Source of the DNA: Beta vulgaris subsp. vulgaris
Lineage: Eukaryota; Streptophyta; Magnoliopsida; Caryophyllales; Amaranthaceae
Reading direction: 5' to 3'
Length of the DNA: 64,000 nt
NCBI RefSeq assembly: GCF_026745355.1
Contig: NC_079209.1
Span: 8,286,984 to 8,350,983, forward strand
The notes under the pieces are model-generated. The model ran no database searches and had not been told where the DNA came from. It was given only the letters and a program-made list of their open reading frames with translations. Position numbers and translations under genes: made by a program. Positions 1 to 9,705 of this stretch are shown piece by piece. Position 1 is the first letter of the stretch; every line of letters begins with the position of its first letter.

Positions 1-868
1 GTTTTATATCTAAGTAGTCAAAAACTATATATAATGAAGAATTGAAGACAAGGCCGGATTTTGACATGTGCATAAAGGTTTACAGCAAGGGGTCACATTT
101 TCTAAGGTTCGATATTGAGGTTAAGTCCAGTTTTCCAAGTCACGCTTCTAATTATAATAGGGGCCTCATTTTGTTTTAAAAACAGAGCCACAAGAATCTA
201 ACATACTCGTAAACTCGTAACTATGGATTAACTCCGGGTATTATAAAATTTTAATAGTTGTCTTTTTAACATAGCAGTCATGTGTGACTTATATATTAGT
301 TTTATATGCATGTGATGCGTGTGAAGGCATAAAAAATTCTTCATTTACAACAAAGATAGAGATATATATATAGTGATCTTTAATTTTTTTTTTGTTTAAT
401 TAAAGTAAGTAGTTGTCATATAAAATAGAGATTTGAATTGGTTTTGTAATATTTGTTGGTAGTTGGTGTATTTAGGTAATTAAAGGTGGACACCGAAAGA
501 TCAATAATTCACATATAAAATAGAGATATAATTGAGTATATAGGTGGAAAATAGAAAGAGTGGCTATATCAGAGGAGAAAAAAAAGTAATGATTCTCTAG
601 ATAAAATTGTTGTTTTTACATATTTACTAATCTATAGGTCATAAGAGATTACTTCAGAAAGACACTCCTAATATTCATATTCCAAATTAATCAATTGATA
701 TTGCTTTGAAAAGCAGGATTATAAATGGTAAGCTTCTTTAGTATTTGGATATTGGGATTGGAAAAGAAATTTAAGGCATCAAATGACTGCCTTAGCTTAT
801 ATATAGTTAGTACTCACTATTGCCAAGAAAGCAAAATATATAAGAAATTAAGAATACAGTTTTTAATG
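1..868. other. AT-rich intergenic sequence
   Basis: No coding potential, RNA gene or clear transposon end was recognised here. If the pectinesterase gene to the right is complete, this stretch would lie in its intron or downstream region, but no pectinesterase motif could be found on the minus strand. Confidence 0.5.
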
Positions 869-1099
869 TAAAAAATCAATTTTTTTTTTTTTTTTTTGAT
901 TGGGAAATTAAGTGAACCCAAAGGCTAACCCCTACCAAGGCTACTAGCCTTGTAGGAACTACCAACACATTGGCTGGTAAAGCATGCTAAGGAGATACCC
1001 CAACATAATGTTGGGGGTAAGGATCGAACCCCTAACCTCAAAGATCAGAGGGGAGTGCTCTACCACATGAGCTAGCTCTTCATCCTTTAAAAAATCAAT
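869..1099 (-). mobile_element. tRNA-derived SINE with 12-bp target duplication
   Basis: Read on the minus strand, the element starts near 1087 with a tRNA-like head. It has an A-box-like TAGCTCATGTGGTAGAGC and a B-box GGTTCGATCC, the internal RNA polymerase III promoter. A tRNA-unrelated body follows, ending in a 17-base A tail (T run at 881-897 on the plus strand). The direct repeat TAAAAAATCAAT flanks it at 869-880 and 1088-1099, as expected for LINE-driven retroposition. The body is about 207 bp. There is no acceptor-stem pairing, so this is not a working tRNA gene. Confidence 0.85.
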
Positions 1100-1127
1100 A
1101 ATGTATTGCAAAACTTATTCACTGATA

Positions 1128-1385
1128 CTACAAGAAAAATTAGATTTAGGGACCAACCTAGGTAGTCACTAAAACAGGTAAATCGGTTACTAAACTGAGT
1201 TAACGACCGCCTGAGACCGATTTATGGTTGGTCACAAAATGATTTTAGCAACTGATTTTGGGTTTGTCGCTAATTTTGCGATTGATTAGCGACTACTTAG
1301 CTACTAACTCATAAGAAATCAACTAGGAGGAGGAGACTAAATTTAGCGATTGACACATTCATATTAGTATGGTAGTCGCAAAATA
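1128..1385. mobile_element. CACTA transposon end (remnant)
   Basis: The sequence TACTACAAGAAAAATT resembles the CACTACAAGAAAA terminus of plant CACTA elements with its first base changed. It is followed by short repeats in both orientations around GGTCGCTAA/TTAGCGACC, typical of subterminal transposase-binding repeats. The opposite terminus was not found nearby, so the element is probably truncated. Confidence 0.5.
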
Positions 1386-1637
1386 CTAAAAAGAGTTTTT
1401 AAAAAATGAAATCAACAACAAAAATTATTGTTGATTTCATTCAAAGTAATAATATAGGACAACCTACTTGATTATACTACCAATTAATAATACCAAAATT
1501 ACATATTAAAGAATCAAAATATATTATACATAAATATAAACTAAAATAAAATTTTTGTTAATAAGATATAAATTACAAAATGATCAAATTCTACAATATA
1601 AAAAGTATCAGATATTCACAAGTGTAAATAAATATAA

Positions 1638-2296
1638 GGGTTTTTTGTCATAAAGGACCTAATAAAATACAAGTTTTGTGGGGAAGGACCTAATAAATTT
1701 TTTTTTGTCAAAAAGGACCTAATAAAATACTTCTGATTGTGAACAGGAACCACTTTATGAATTTCCGGCCAAATTTACCATTTACCGACGTTGACCCTTT
1801 TTTGACGCCTAGTTGACTCTTTAATGTTTTGTAAATATTTTAACTAACTCAAACCTATTGAATTCTCACATATTCCTCCCAACAGCGCAATCTCCATTGA
1901 AGGGAAGCATCAACCTATTCGATCTTATCCTGCAACCTTCATCAAATCCAAGTTATGTTTTGCTCTTCAAATTTTTCTCTCTCAATGTTTAAGGGTTTTT
2001 GAAATTTAGGGCTCCTATTATACGTTTTTCCCAAAATCGCAAATTAGGATTCTTAATTTTACGGTAATTTCTCTTCTCCTCCTAATTTTACTATAATAGA
2101 AACAGAACATTAAAGAGTCGACTAGAGGTAAAAAAAAGGGTCAACGTCGGTAAATGGTAAATTTGGCCGGAAATTCATAAAATGGTTCTTGTTCACAATC
2201 GGAAGTATTTTATTAGGTCCTTTTTAACAAAAAAAAAATATTAGGTCCTTCCCCACAAAACTTGTATTTTATTAGGTCCTTTCCGACAAAAAATCC
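1638..2296. mobile_element. MULE-type MITE with ~190-bp terminal inverted repeats
   Basis: The left arm (about 1638-1834) is repeated inverted at about 2112-2296. Shared landmarks are TAGGTCCTT blocks, TTTGGCCGGAAATTCAT and GGTCAACGTCGGTAAATGG. The flanking 9-mers are TAAATATAA (1629-1637) and TCGATATAA (2297-2305), which match at 7 of 9 positions, consistent with an aged Mutator-type 9-bp target duplication. The centre (1860-2090) holds a CT-rich leader-like sequence that may be captured. No transposase is encoded. Confidence 0.65.
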
Positions 2297-2645
2297 TCGA
2301 TATAACTTTTGAGTTTACAATAAGAAAATTACAGTGTTGTAAGTGAAAACTAACAAAATTACGCATGATTTTGACCGTTAATATTTTTTATTACGAACAT
2401 TTAAAAATATAAGTATTTTGATATTTGAAAATCTTATATTGAGTTAAACCTAACAAAATCCCGCGTAACTATGTTTGTTCTCAGGTATAAATCATAATTG
2501 ATAATCAAAGTGATCAAATATGTGAATAGTGCCAAAATATAAATTAAGTAGATTGATAAGAAGCCGAGGTAATAGGATTTAGATGAAATTAATTACCATA
2601 TAATAATATATTTTAATTTTGTAAAATTTCATATTGACAACTTAC

Positions 2646-4104
2646 CATAAAACTTATGTTCTTAGCAATGAAGTTCGAAGAAAATACTTGAACTGACCCA
2701 CTGGAAAAGGTTCCATGTGCAGAGTTGGCAGTATCATTCCAAACAATGGAGGTAGTGGCATAGCCTTGGCCTTGGAAGGTGATGTTTGGTTTGTTTCTTG
2801 GAATCATAACCTTTTCACTGATTGATTCAATAACCACCAACACATTACTTTCACCTCTCCACTAAAAGAGGAAAAACAATTAAACGTGATGCATACAAAT
2901 AACATGCCAAGTGCAAGTTTTGTATTAAACTAAAAGGTTACGATATATGCAGTCTTTAGGGTTGCATATAAGACATGAATATACTATTTAAAATGGAAAT
3001 AAGTTGTGAATTTATGGAAATATTGGATCAACCGATGTAATAAATGATCAATTAATGTAACTTATTTCTACTTTTAGCTTCTCATATACAGCCCTTAGGG
3101 CTGCATATAGCTTTTCCCTAAACTAAATTTAGCTCGTCTCTCACTCTCTTGTATGGTAAGTCGCATGTGATTTAATGATGTGCAACAGGATCCGGACTCA
3201 TATACATGATACGTCACTTGTAATTCTATTTGTACTTGTCAGTAGTAACTGATATACTACCTCCGTTCTTTTTTAGTTGCAACGTTTGACAAATTGCACT
3301 ATTCATGTTCTCTTATTTGATCACATTTATTGATTTATATGTTAAACAAAATATAGTCATGTGGGGTCTTGTTTGATTCGTTTCAATGTAAGCTTTCATA
3401 ATATCAAATTTTTATAATTTTTACTTACATACAATTAGAGATAAAACGATTTGAAATTGTACATTGGCAAGCGTGAAAGTCAAAATGTTGCAACTAAATA
3501 AAAACAGAAAAACAGAGGTAGTAGTATACGGTTACAATTTTAGTAGTAAACTACAAAAGTACATGCATTTTCAGTACTTTGTTTATATTGATGGTCAATA
3601 ATATAATTCAAGCTACACCATCAACTAACTAATTAATGATGCAGGACGTTACGTAGTTAGGAAAAAGAAAACTTACTAATACAAGCCCGAATTGATCCAT
3701 ATGATGATTCTTTTTTGGCTAAGAACTGGAGAAGCATCAACAGCTGATTGTACTGTTGTGAAGTTGCAACATCCTTTACTATCAACACATAATATTGATG
3801 TAGTATTGGTATCAGGAGGTGGGAAATCAGGAGGGAAATCATCACAAATATTGACTGTTATATTTTGATGATGATCATGTTTATGATGATGACTATTGTC
3901 ATTATCATGATGATGATGATGGCCATGATGATGGCCATGGTGATGGGTTAACATCATGGGTTTGTAGTCTTTTTGGAGGATGAAACCTATCTTGTTGATA
4001 TTTTTTAAGAATGGCTGCATAGAATTAGGAAGATAGTTTGTGGAGGTTAATGAAAAACCAATGGCAATTAACAACACAAATGATGCATTTTTTAGACTAA
4101 TCAT
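2646..4104 (-). CDS. Pectinesterase, first two exons (partial gene)
   Basis: Pectinesterases de-esterify cell-wall homogalacturonan and are secreted. Exon 1 (4104-3677) encodes 142 residues: a hydrophobic N-terminal signal-like segment (residues 8-18), a His-rich stretch with 17 His between residues 54 and 79, then the start of the catalytic domain (VDSKGCCNFTTVQSAVDA). Exon 2 (2817-2646) continues in frame across a GTAAGT donor and CAG acceptor and encodes YEKVMIPRNKPNITFQGQG through AKNISFM, followed by another GTAAGT donor. Joining at these sites restores the family pattern at the intron. The catalytic Gln, Asp and Arg motifs of later exons are not visible in 1-2640. Either intron 2 is very long and the gene continues left of the window, or the gene is broken. 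Intron 1 carries two MITEs. Confidence 0.8.
2942..3112. mobile_element. Short palindromic MITE in pectinesterase intron 1
   Basis: Both ends carry inverted copies of a motif resembling ATATGCAGCCCTAAGGGCTG; the motif is itself nearly palindromic. The element is about 170 bp with no coding capacity. The superfamily is not assigned. Confidence 0.55.
3257..3524. mobile_element. Stowaway MITE in pectinesterase intron 1
   Basis: Inverted termini CTACCTCCGTTCTTTTTTAG and the complementary right end (AACAGAGGTAGTAG) are flanked by TA on both sides (3255-3256 and 3525-3526), the signature of Tc1/mariner-derived Stowaway elements. Subterminal TTGCAACGTTTGAC and its inverse are also present. Confidence 0.8.
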
Positions 4105-4209
4105 GATGTCTAATTGATTAATGGAGATGAATAATAATGGATGATTCTAAAAGTGTGGTATTATGTGATGATCAGCAAATATTGATGGAAAATTTTGAAT
4201 ATATGGTGA

Positions 4210-4217
4210 TTTTATAG
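4210..4217 (-). promoter_or_regulatory. Putative TATA box of the pectinesterase gene
   Basis: On the minus strand the sequence is CTATAAAA, about 105 bases upstream of the ATG at 4104. That position allows a 5' leader of roughly 70-80 bases. Confidence 0.5.
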
Positions 4218-4474
4218 AGAATATGCACTTGAAGTGCAAGCATATAATTACATGCCTTGCAAATTACCCATCCAAACTTATATATACGTGAAGAATTTCT
4301 AAGTTACACATACCAAACCTCTAAGCTAAAATTTTGGTTTTATTAATCATTCTTCTAAAAAAATCATTTGCTTAGATTGTATCGCACACTTTATATGCAT
4401 GCATGAAAGAAATTTGTGCACTCATGACTCAACTAGTCAACTTCATAGAGCATAGCTAGCAAGAGGTGGTAATT

Positions 4475-4875
4475 CAGTTCAACAGTTTAGTTATGGTTAT
4501 ATCCAAGCAGTTCAGTTCATATCACTTCAGTTTACAACAGTTAAAATTATTAACAGTTCAGTTCAGTTAACAAACTTTTCAGTTCAGTTTAAATATTCAG
4601 TTTATTTATGGTTATATCCAAACAGTTAATTCATTTAAATATTCAGTTCAGTTCAGTTGATCGATCAACTTTTCAGTTTTTCATAGTTATTTTCAGTTAA
4701 AGTTTGTTTCAGTTTAGTTGCAATTCAGTTTTGGTTTTTTATTTACAGTTTATTTCAGTTTCAGTTCAGTGTTTTTCAGTTGATTTCAGTTACAATTACT
4801 CCTAATTTAGTTTAATTCAGTTCAAATTTCAGTTGTTTTAGTTCAACCAACAGTTTATTAACCAAACTGACAGCT
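4475..4875. repeat. Degenerate CAGTT repeat tract
   Basis: About 400 bp of irregularly spaced CAGTT/TTCAG units, in places perfect (CAGTTCAGTT), interleaved with AT-rich spacer. It resembles the core of the CAGTT MITE family seen at 48165, 56034 and 62616, but no terminal inverted repeats were recognised here. Confidence 0.7.
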
Positions 4876-4999
4876 CTAAACATAGCTCCATACAGGCCAA
4901 AGTTATCCATGCATCATAATAAGGCATCTACTCCGTATAGGCAAGAGTTATCCATGATGCATCCTTTCACTATAGAATAATTGATTATTGTTGCGGTGG

Positions 5000-6784
5000 C
5001 ACTACAAGAAAAAGCTGCAATTACGACCAAAAATTACGACCACACGCGTTTCTGGTCGTAAATAATGAGCATTTACGACCAGATATGCTAATTGGTCGTA
5101 AATAGGATAAATTATCTACGACGAGATGAATTGTGGTCGTAAATGCTTATTTTCTACAACCAGATCCATTTCTCGTCGTAAATAATGAACATTTACGACC
5201 AGATCTAGTAAACTGGTTGTAAATACTAGGGCCCAAATACCGCGTACAATATTTCACTCAAAATTCGATTAACCGCGTTCAACACTCTTCATTCCTCCTT
5301 ATTATTCCTTGATTTCATTCATTTCCCTAATGTCATCCTTCAATTCCTCTTTCCAGATTTATTTTCTCTATCTTCCAGTTCCTCTTCTCTCTTCCAGTTC
5401 CTCTTTTCTCTTCAAATTCTTCTTCTCTCTCTTCCAGTTCCTCTTCTCTCTTCAACTTCGTTTTCTCTCTCTCTCTTCATCCTTTTCTATCATTTGTTTT
5501 CGTAATTTTCAATTTGTTAGGGTGCATTATTTTTTCCCCAAATCAATTTAGGGTTTCCACTTTCAATTGTCTCCAAAATTTAAACCCACAAGATCGTATC
5601 TCAAGTTTGTAAACCCAAAATTTGGTTTTTTTGGTTTGAATCTCAAAGATTTGGGGTTTTCACAAGCTTTCATTTGAAGATTTGGGGTTTTCACACAAGA
5701 TCTGTTCGATTTTTTGTATTTTCTGGGTTCGAAAATTTATGGGTAATTTGCAAAGATCTGGAATTTGGGAATTTGGGTTCGAAAATTTGTGGGTAATTTT
5801 TTTTGTTTAATTTTCTTCGACTTTTCTAGGTTTGGATTCGAATTTTACGTGTTTTATGCGCTTGAATTATGTGGGTTTGGGGTTTGTAATTTTGGGGGTT
5901 TTGGGTTGAATTTAATGGGGTTTTGCGATCTCGAATTTTTCTGGGTTAATTTTTTCGTTTTTTATGTTGTTTTTCGTCCAATTTTGTTGGATTATTTTCG
6001 ACAATTTGGTGGTGTGATTATGAAATTTCTGGGCTTGAATTATGAATGTGTTTATGCGAATTTGGTGTTGTGTTTATGCGAAATTCTGGGCTTGAATTGT
6101 ATGAAATTTGGTATAATTTTGTTCGTTTTGTTTAGTTTGCCAAATTTGGTTCTAATTTTTTTTAATCAGGTCTGAAGGAGTGCGCGTGGCGAGGGAGCTG
6201 GAATGCGGCCCGAGGGAGACTCACTGCCTTCAATCAGAGCTGAAGGGGCGTGGCTGGGCGGTGGTGGAAAAAAAGGGTTTTAGTTTTTAGATTTTATTTT
6301 TTGATGAACAATAAATTTAGTTAATTTAAGTTTTTTTTGTATAAATTTTAGTTTTGAGATTTTATTTTTTCTTTTGATTTTTTGTACCAAAATTCATCAA
6401 AATTATTAATAAAAGTATATTATTAATTTAATGTTGTTTATTTTTTTATGACAATGTTGTTTATTTGACTAACATTAAATTGTAACTACTTGAGATTAGC
6501 AACTATGTTTAGTTGCTAGTTTCTTTTTTTTTTAATTTCTTTTAATGTCATTTGCGACCAGATTTCTCGTCGTAGATGACAACTAATTGCGACGAGATCT
6601 AAATCTGGTCGCAAAAGAACAATTACGACGAGAAAGTGAAACTGGTCGTAAAGTTATTTACGACCAAGCCTTTTACGACCACTGACGACCACACGCATTT
6701 CTGGTCGTAAAAGGCTTTTTACGACCAGATTTGAGCCTTTTGCAACCAGAAATCTGGTCGTAATTGGCAGTTTTTCTTGTAGTG
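5000..6784. mobile_element. Inner CACTA element nested in the first
   Basis: Termini CACTACAAGAAAAA are perfectly inverted at both ends, with many subterminal copies of TTTACGACCAGA and its inverse. The flanks are TGG on the left and ATGG on the right, so the 3-bp target duplication is imperfect or offset by one base. The interior (5280-6280) looks like captured gene sequence: a CT-rich leader, an intron-like T-rich stretch, then an AG acceptor near 6170 and a GC-rich exon-like piece (6175-6270). No transposase domain was recognised. Confidence 0.8.
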
Positions 6785-7129
6785 ATGGTATTGCTGCGGT
6801 TTTGCCCATACGCAACAATATATCACGTAAAAGAAAAGGTTAAATATAAAATAAAGATATTGTTGCGATTTCGGCCAAAAACAGCAGCAATATGGTTTCA
6901 ACGGAAAATTTTTGCAAAAAGTTGACTTTTTGACCAGACATATTGCTGCGATTTTGGAAAAAAAAAACCGCAACAATATATTAAATAATATTAAAAAATA
7001 ATATTGTTGTGGTTCCTTTGAACACCCGCAGTAATAGGCGTCTTGTTTATATAAATAGACACGCGACCCAGTTAGGGTTCATAACAGCCGTTTTCATCCT
7101 CTTTTTTTTACTGTTCCTCTTCCTCACTC

Positions 7130-7440
7130 TCCTCTTCCTCTCTCATCCTAACTCCTCTGATTTTCCAAACACAAAACTCCTTTGATTCGTCGGCAAAAAC
7201 TCCTCTAATTCTCCGACCATCCTTCGCCAAACACGAACTCCTCTGATTCGCCGGCCAAAACTCCTCTAATTCGCCGACCATCCTTCTCCAAACACAAAAA
7301 CTCCTCTGATCCCCGACCATCCTTCTCCAAACACGAACTCCTCTGATTCGCCAGCCAAAACTCCTCTGATTCGTCGACCATCCTTCTCCAAACACAAAAA
7401 CTCCTCTGATTCCCCGGCTATCCTTCTCCAAATACGAAAA
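7130..7440. repeat. ~62-bp imperfect tandem repeat inside the outer CACTA element
   Basis: Four to five imperfect units, each containing AACTCCTCTGATTCGCCG and CCATCCTTCTCCAAACAC. An open frame on the minus strand follows the repeat and is a by-product of it. The tract lies about 80 bp downstream of a TATA-like motif, so it may be part of a captured leader. Confidence 0.65.
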
Positions 7441-8395
7441 CTCCTTCGACTGTCACTCGACTCCTTCGTCTTTTGTGATTCTCTCGTATTTCCTTCGTCG
7501 ATCGTGCTTCTCCTTTGTCGGTCGTTCGAAGCTCGTCGCTCGACTCCTCGTTCGTCGGCTGTGATTCTCTCGTATATCCTTCGTCGACTGTTTGAAGCTC
7601 CTCGTTTGACGACTGTTCACCGACTGCTGTTGGAGTATGTCCTCATGATTTTCTCGCCATCGGATGAATTCAAGAGAGTGGCGATTTAGTGGATACGATG
7701 ACTGTTCGAGGGAGAGATAGTTGGATTGATTTTGTTTCCCTTTTTTTCAATTTTCAGATTTTTTATTTGTAATATATTTTTCTGCTATTTATTTGTTTTA
7801 CTTATTTTTATTTTGATCTATTAGTGTCACTTGATCTTTATCTACATTTTGATTTTCTCATTGATGCCTTGATTAAAATAATTAATTCATGTTGTTTCTT
7901 AGTTTTTTCATTTCAGTTTCTTAATATTTTTTAGTTTCTTACGTTTTTAGTTTTAATGTGTTTCTTAGTCTTTTCATTTCAGTTTTTGAATTTTTTAGTT
8001 TGTTTTTCTCTGATTTAGTTTCTCTTTTGTATTGGGCGTTTGAAACAGTGGATTGTTGTAGATATGTAACATATTATAATGGTACTATAACTACAAAAAA
8101 TTTACGCCTCGAAAAATAAATAAAAAAAATTTACCTGCTGATCGTCTATTGCTTCGGTTTTAGGAAGAAATCGCAGCAATAAACCTGTTTTTTTAATATT
8201 AAAAAATACCTGTTGTTGTGGTTTTGGCCAGGAACCGCAACAATAGCTTGACATATTGCTGCGGTCAAAAACCGCTGCTAGGTTAATTACCTATTGTTGC
8301 GTCCTTAATTGTTGTGCTGCCAAAACTGCCGCAATAAGCCACTTAATGACTGCAGCAATAAGCATTTATTCTACTAGTGTTTCATATCTTCTACC

Positions 8396-9110
8396 TCATG
8401 ACAATGTGCTCCTTACTTGATGTAAAAATTGTGTAAAATTCAGGCCCGGCTAAGGCCCTGTGCAAGGTGAGCAACTGCACAGGGCCCCAAAAATGTAAGG
8501 GCCCAATAGCATGTTAACCCAAAGTTAAATTTTTTTTTTTACTTTAACAGCCTTTCATCGTTTCACGCATGCCATTACTTCCATCTAACCTCCCCTCCGA
8601 ATTCGAGTTAAGTACACAACTCGGAACTAAACTTTGCATTTTTTTTCCAGTTTGGGTACTCAACTTTCAAAAGTTCTAGTTTGGGTACTCAAAATGGATG
8701 TTCGTTACTTCTGGTACTGAAGTTTGCAAAGTACCGTTATCAGCCCCAAAAATAAAAGAAAATTATGACGTGGCAATAACTCCAAAGAGACAGTTAATTC
8801 TATACACTAAAATTCAAAAAATGCAGCTAAATTCTTCAATTGTAAATAAATCAAATACACATTAAAAAAAATAGGTCATCTGTACCATATCAACAGATTA
8901 ATTGAACATCCAAAAAAATCCAATCTTTCAAGAAATCAGCCGCAGCATAAATATCAACTTCCACAACACCAAAAAATTCGATATTGTTCGTTAGCAGCAA
9001 AAAAAAATCAACTTCGTCACCTTCAATTAATCAGGTACAAAGCAATTGCATTAAGAAAAATGAAATCTAATGTTATTGTTTTTTTTCTTTTATGGATGTG
9101 AATTATAATT
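8396..9110. other. Non-coding region with possible transposon termini
   Basis: Contains an imperfect palindrome around GGCCCTGTGCAAGGTGAGC near 8455 and direct repeats of AGTTTGGGTACTCAA (8650-8690). The latter resemble terminal regions of Mutator-like elements and could be the left end of the MULE that follows; no matching inverted end was found on the right. The stretch 8930-9033 may be a 5' untranslated exon of the GRF gene (donor-like CAG|GTACAAAG near 9035, acceptor near 9130). Confidence 0.35.
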
Positions 9111-9139
9111 TTTAGTATTTTGTGCTCCTAGGCAGCATA

Positions 9140-9547
9140 ATGTCAAGAAATAGTTATGGTTCCATAACCCTGATTCCCAAAAAATGCCATTATGGGTTTG
9201 TTATAACCAAAATCATAGCTTGTATAAAGGACAACCCTGGTAGAAGGTTTGTAGCATGCCCTTACTATGATGCTGAGACTGATACAAAGGGGTGCAAGTT
9301 ATTCAAATGGTGTGATGTTGAAGAGCCTACAGAGTGGCAGAAAAATGTGATTTTGGGGTTAATGGAGGAGAAACAAGAGCTCAGAAGGGAAGTGATGTTG
9401 CTGAGGCACAATCTGAAGACAGCAAATGAAAAGGCAAGGAAGAACGAATCAAAATATATATTGCTTAAAATGAAAAAGAGTGGATTTATGGTGTTAAGGT
9501 TGGATTTGTGTACTATTTTGGTTCTTGTTTGTTTATGGTACATATAA
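9140..9547 (+). CDS. GRF zinc-finger, coiled-coil, C-terminal membrane-anchor protein
   Basis: 135 residues from the ATG at 9140, chosen because it follows an acceptor-like CTCCTAG and matches the usual short N-terminus; an in-frame ATG at 9122 would add 6 residues. The N-terminal GRF zinc finger shows KDNPGRRFVACPYY and KGCKLFKW. The second Cys of the usual C-x-C pair is Tyr here (KCHYG), so zinc binding may be altered. A charged helical segment of coiled-coil type follows (EWQKNVILGLMEEKQELRRE onwards), then a hydrophobic C-terminal segment (LCTILVLVCLWYI). This GRF/coiled-coil/TM layout is a common plant small-protein family often found beside MULE transposons. The gene faces the MULE transposase tail to tail with about 160 bp between. 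The function is unknown; the frame is intact. Confidence 0.65.
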   Translation: MSRNSYGSITLIPKKCHYGFVITKIIACIKDNPGRRFVACPYYDAETDTKGCKLFKWCDVEEPTEWQKNVILGLMEEKQELRREVMLLRHNLKTANEKARKNESKYILLKMKKSGFMVLRLDLCTILVLVCLWYI

Positions 9548-9705
9548 ACTATGTAAGGGGTATTTAGGACTTAATTACTATATCAAGCTATGTACTAGCA
9601 TATTATTAATAAATTAAGTTACCTTTGAACTAAATTTCCTTTGCATCCTTTGAGCCATTGCTAGGTCCTGAATATAAAGAAACTAATTCAGAATACATGG
9701 ACAGA

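Larger units (their letters stand above)
4968..8379. mobile_element. Outer CACTA element (non-autonomous) with TTT target duplication
   Basis: The left end CACTATAGAATAATTGATTA and the inverted right end (reverse complement CACTAGTAGAATAAATGC) form CACTA-type termini. The flanking TTT at 4965-4967 and 8380-8382 is the 3-bp target duplication. Subterminal repeats around TTGCTGCGGTTTT/AAAACCGCAGCAA occur at both ends (4985-4999, 6785-7030 and 8140-8365). The element encodes no recognisable transposase. It contains a leader-like region with a TATA motif (TATATAAATAG, near 7048) and a tandem repeat. A second CACTA element (5000-6784) sits 32 bp inside the left end. Confidence 0.8.

Noticed and set aside
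1020..1085. A possible functional tRNA gene on the minus strand
   Set aside because: A- and B-box sequences are present but acceptor and other stems do not pair, and an A tail and target duplication mark it as a SINE.
3657..3845. A 62-residue minus-strand ORF overlapping pectinesterase exon 1
   Set aside because: It is another frame of the exon; the pectinesterase frame has clear family motifs.
5309..6175. Two plus-strand ORFs of 80 and 136 residues
   Set aside because: They lie in T-rich leader/intron-like sequence inside a CACTA element and are almost entirely Phe, Leu and Ser; no protein family fits.
7108..7431. A 107-residue minus-strand ORF rich in Arg, Gly and Glu
   Set aside because: It is a by-product of the 62-bp tandem repeat in the outer CACTA element.
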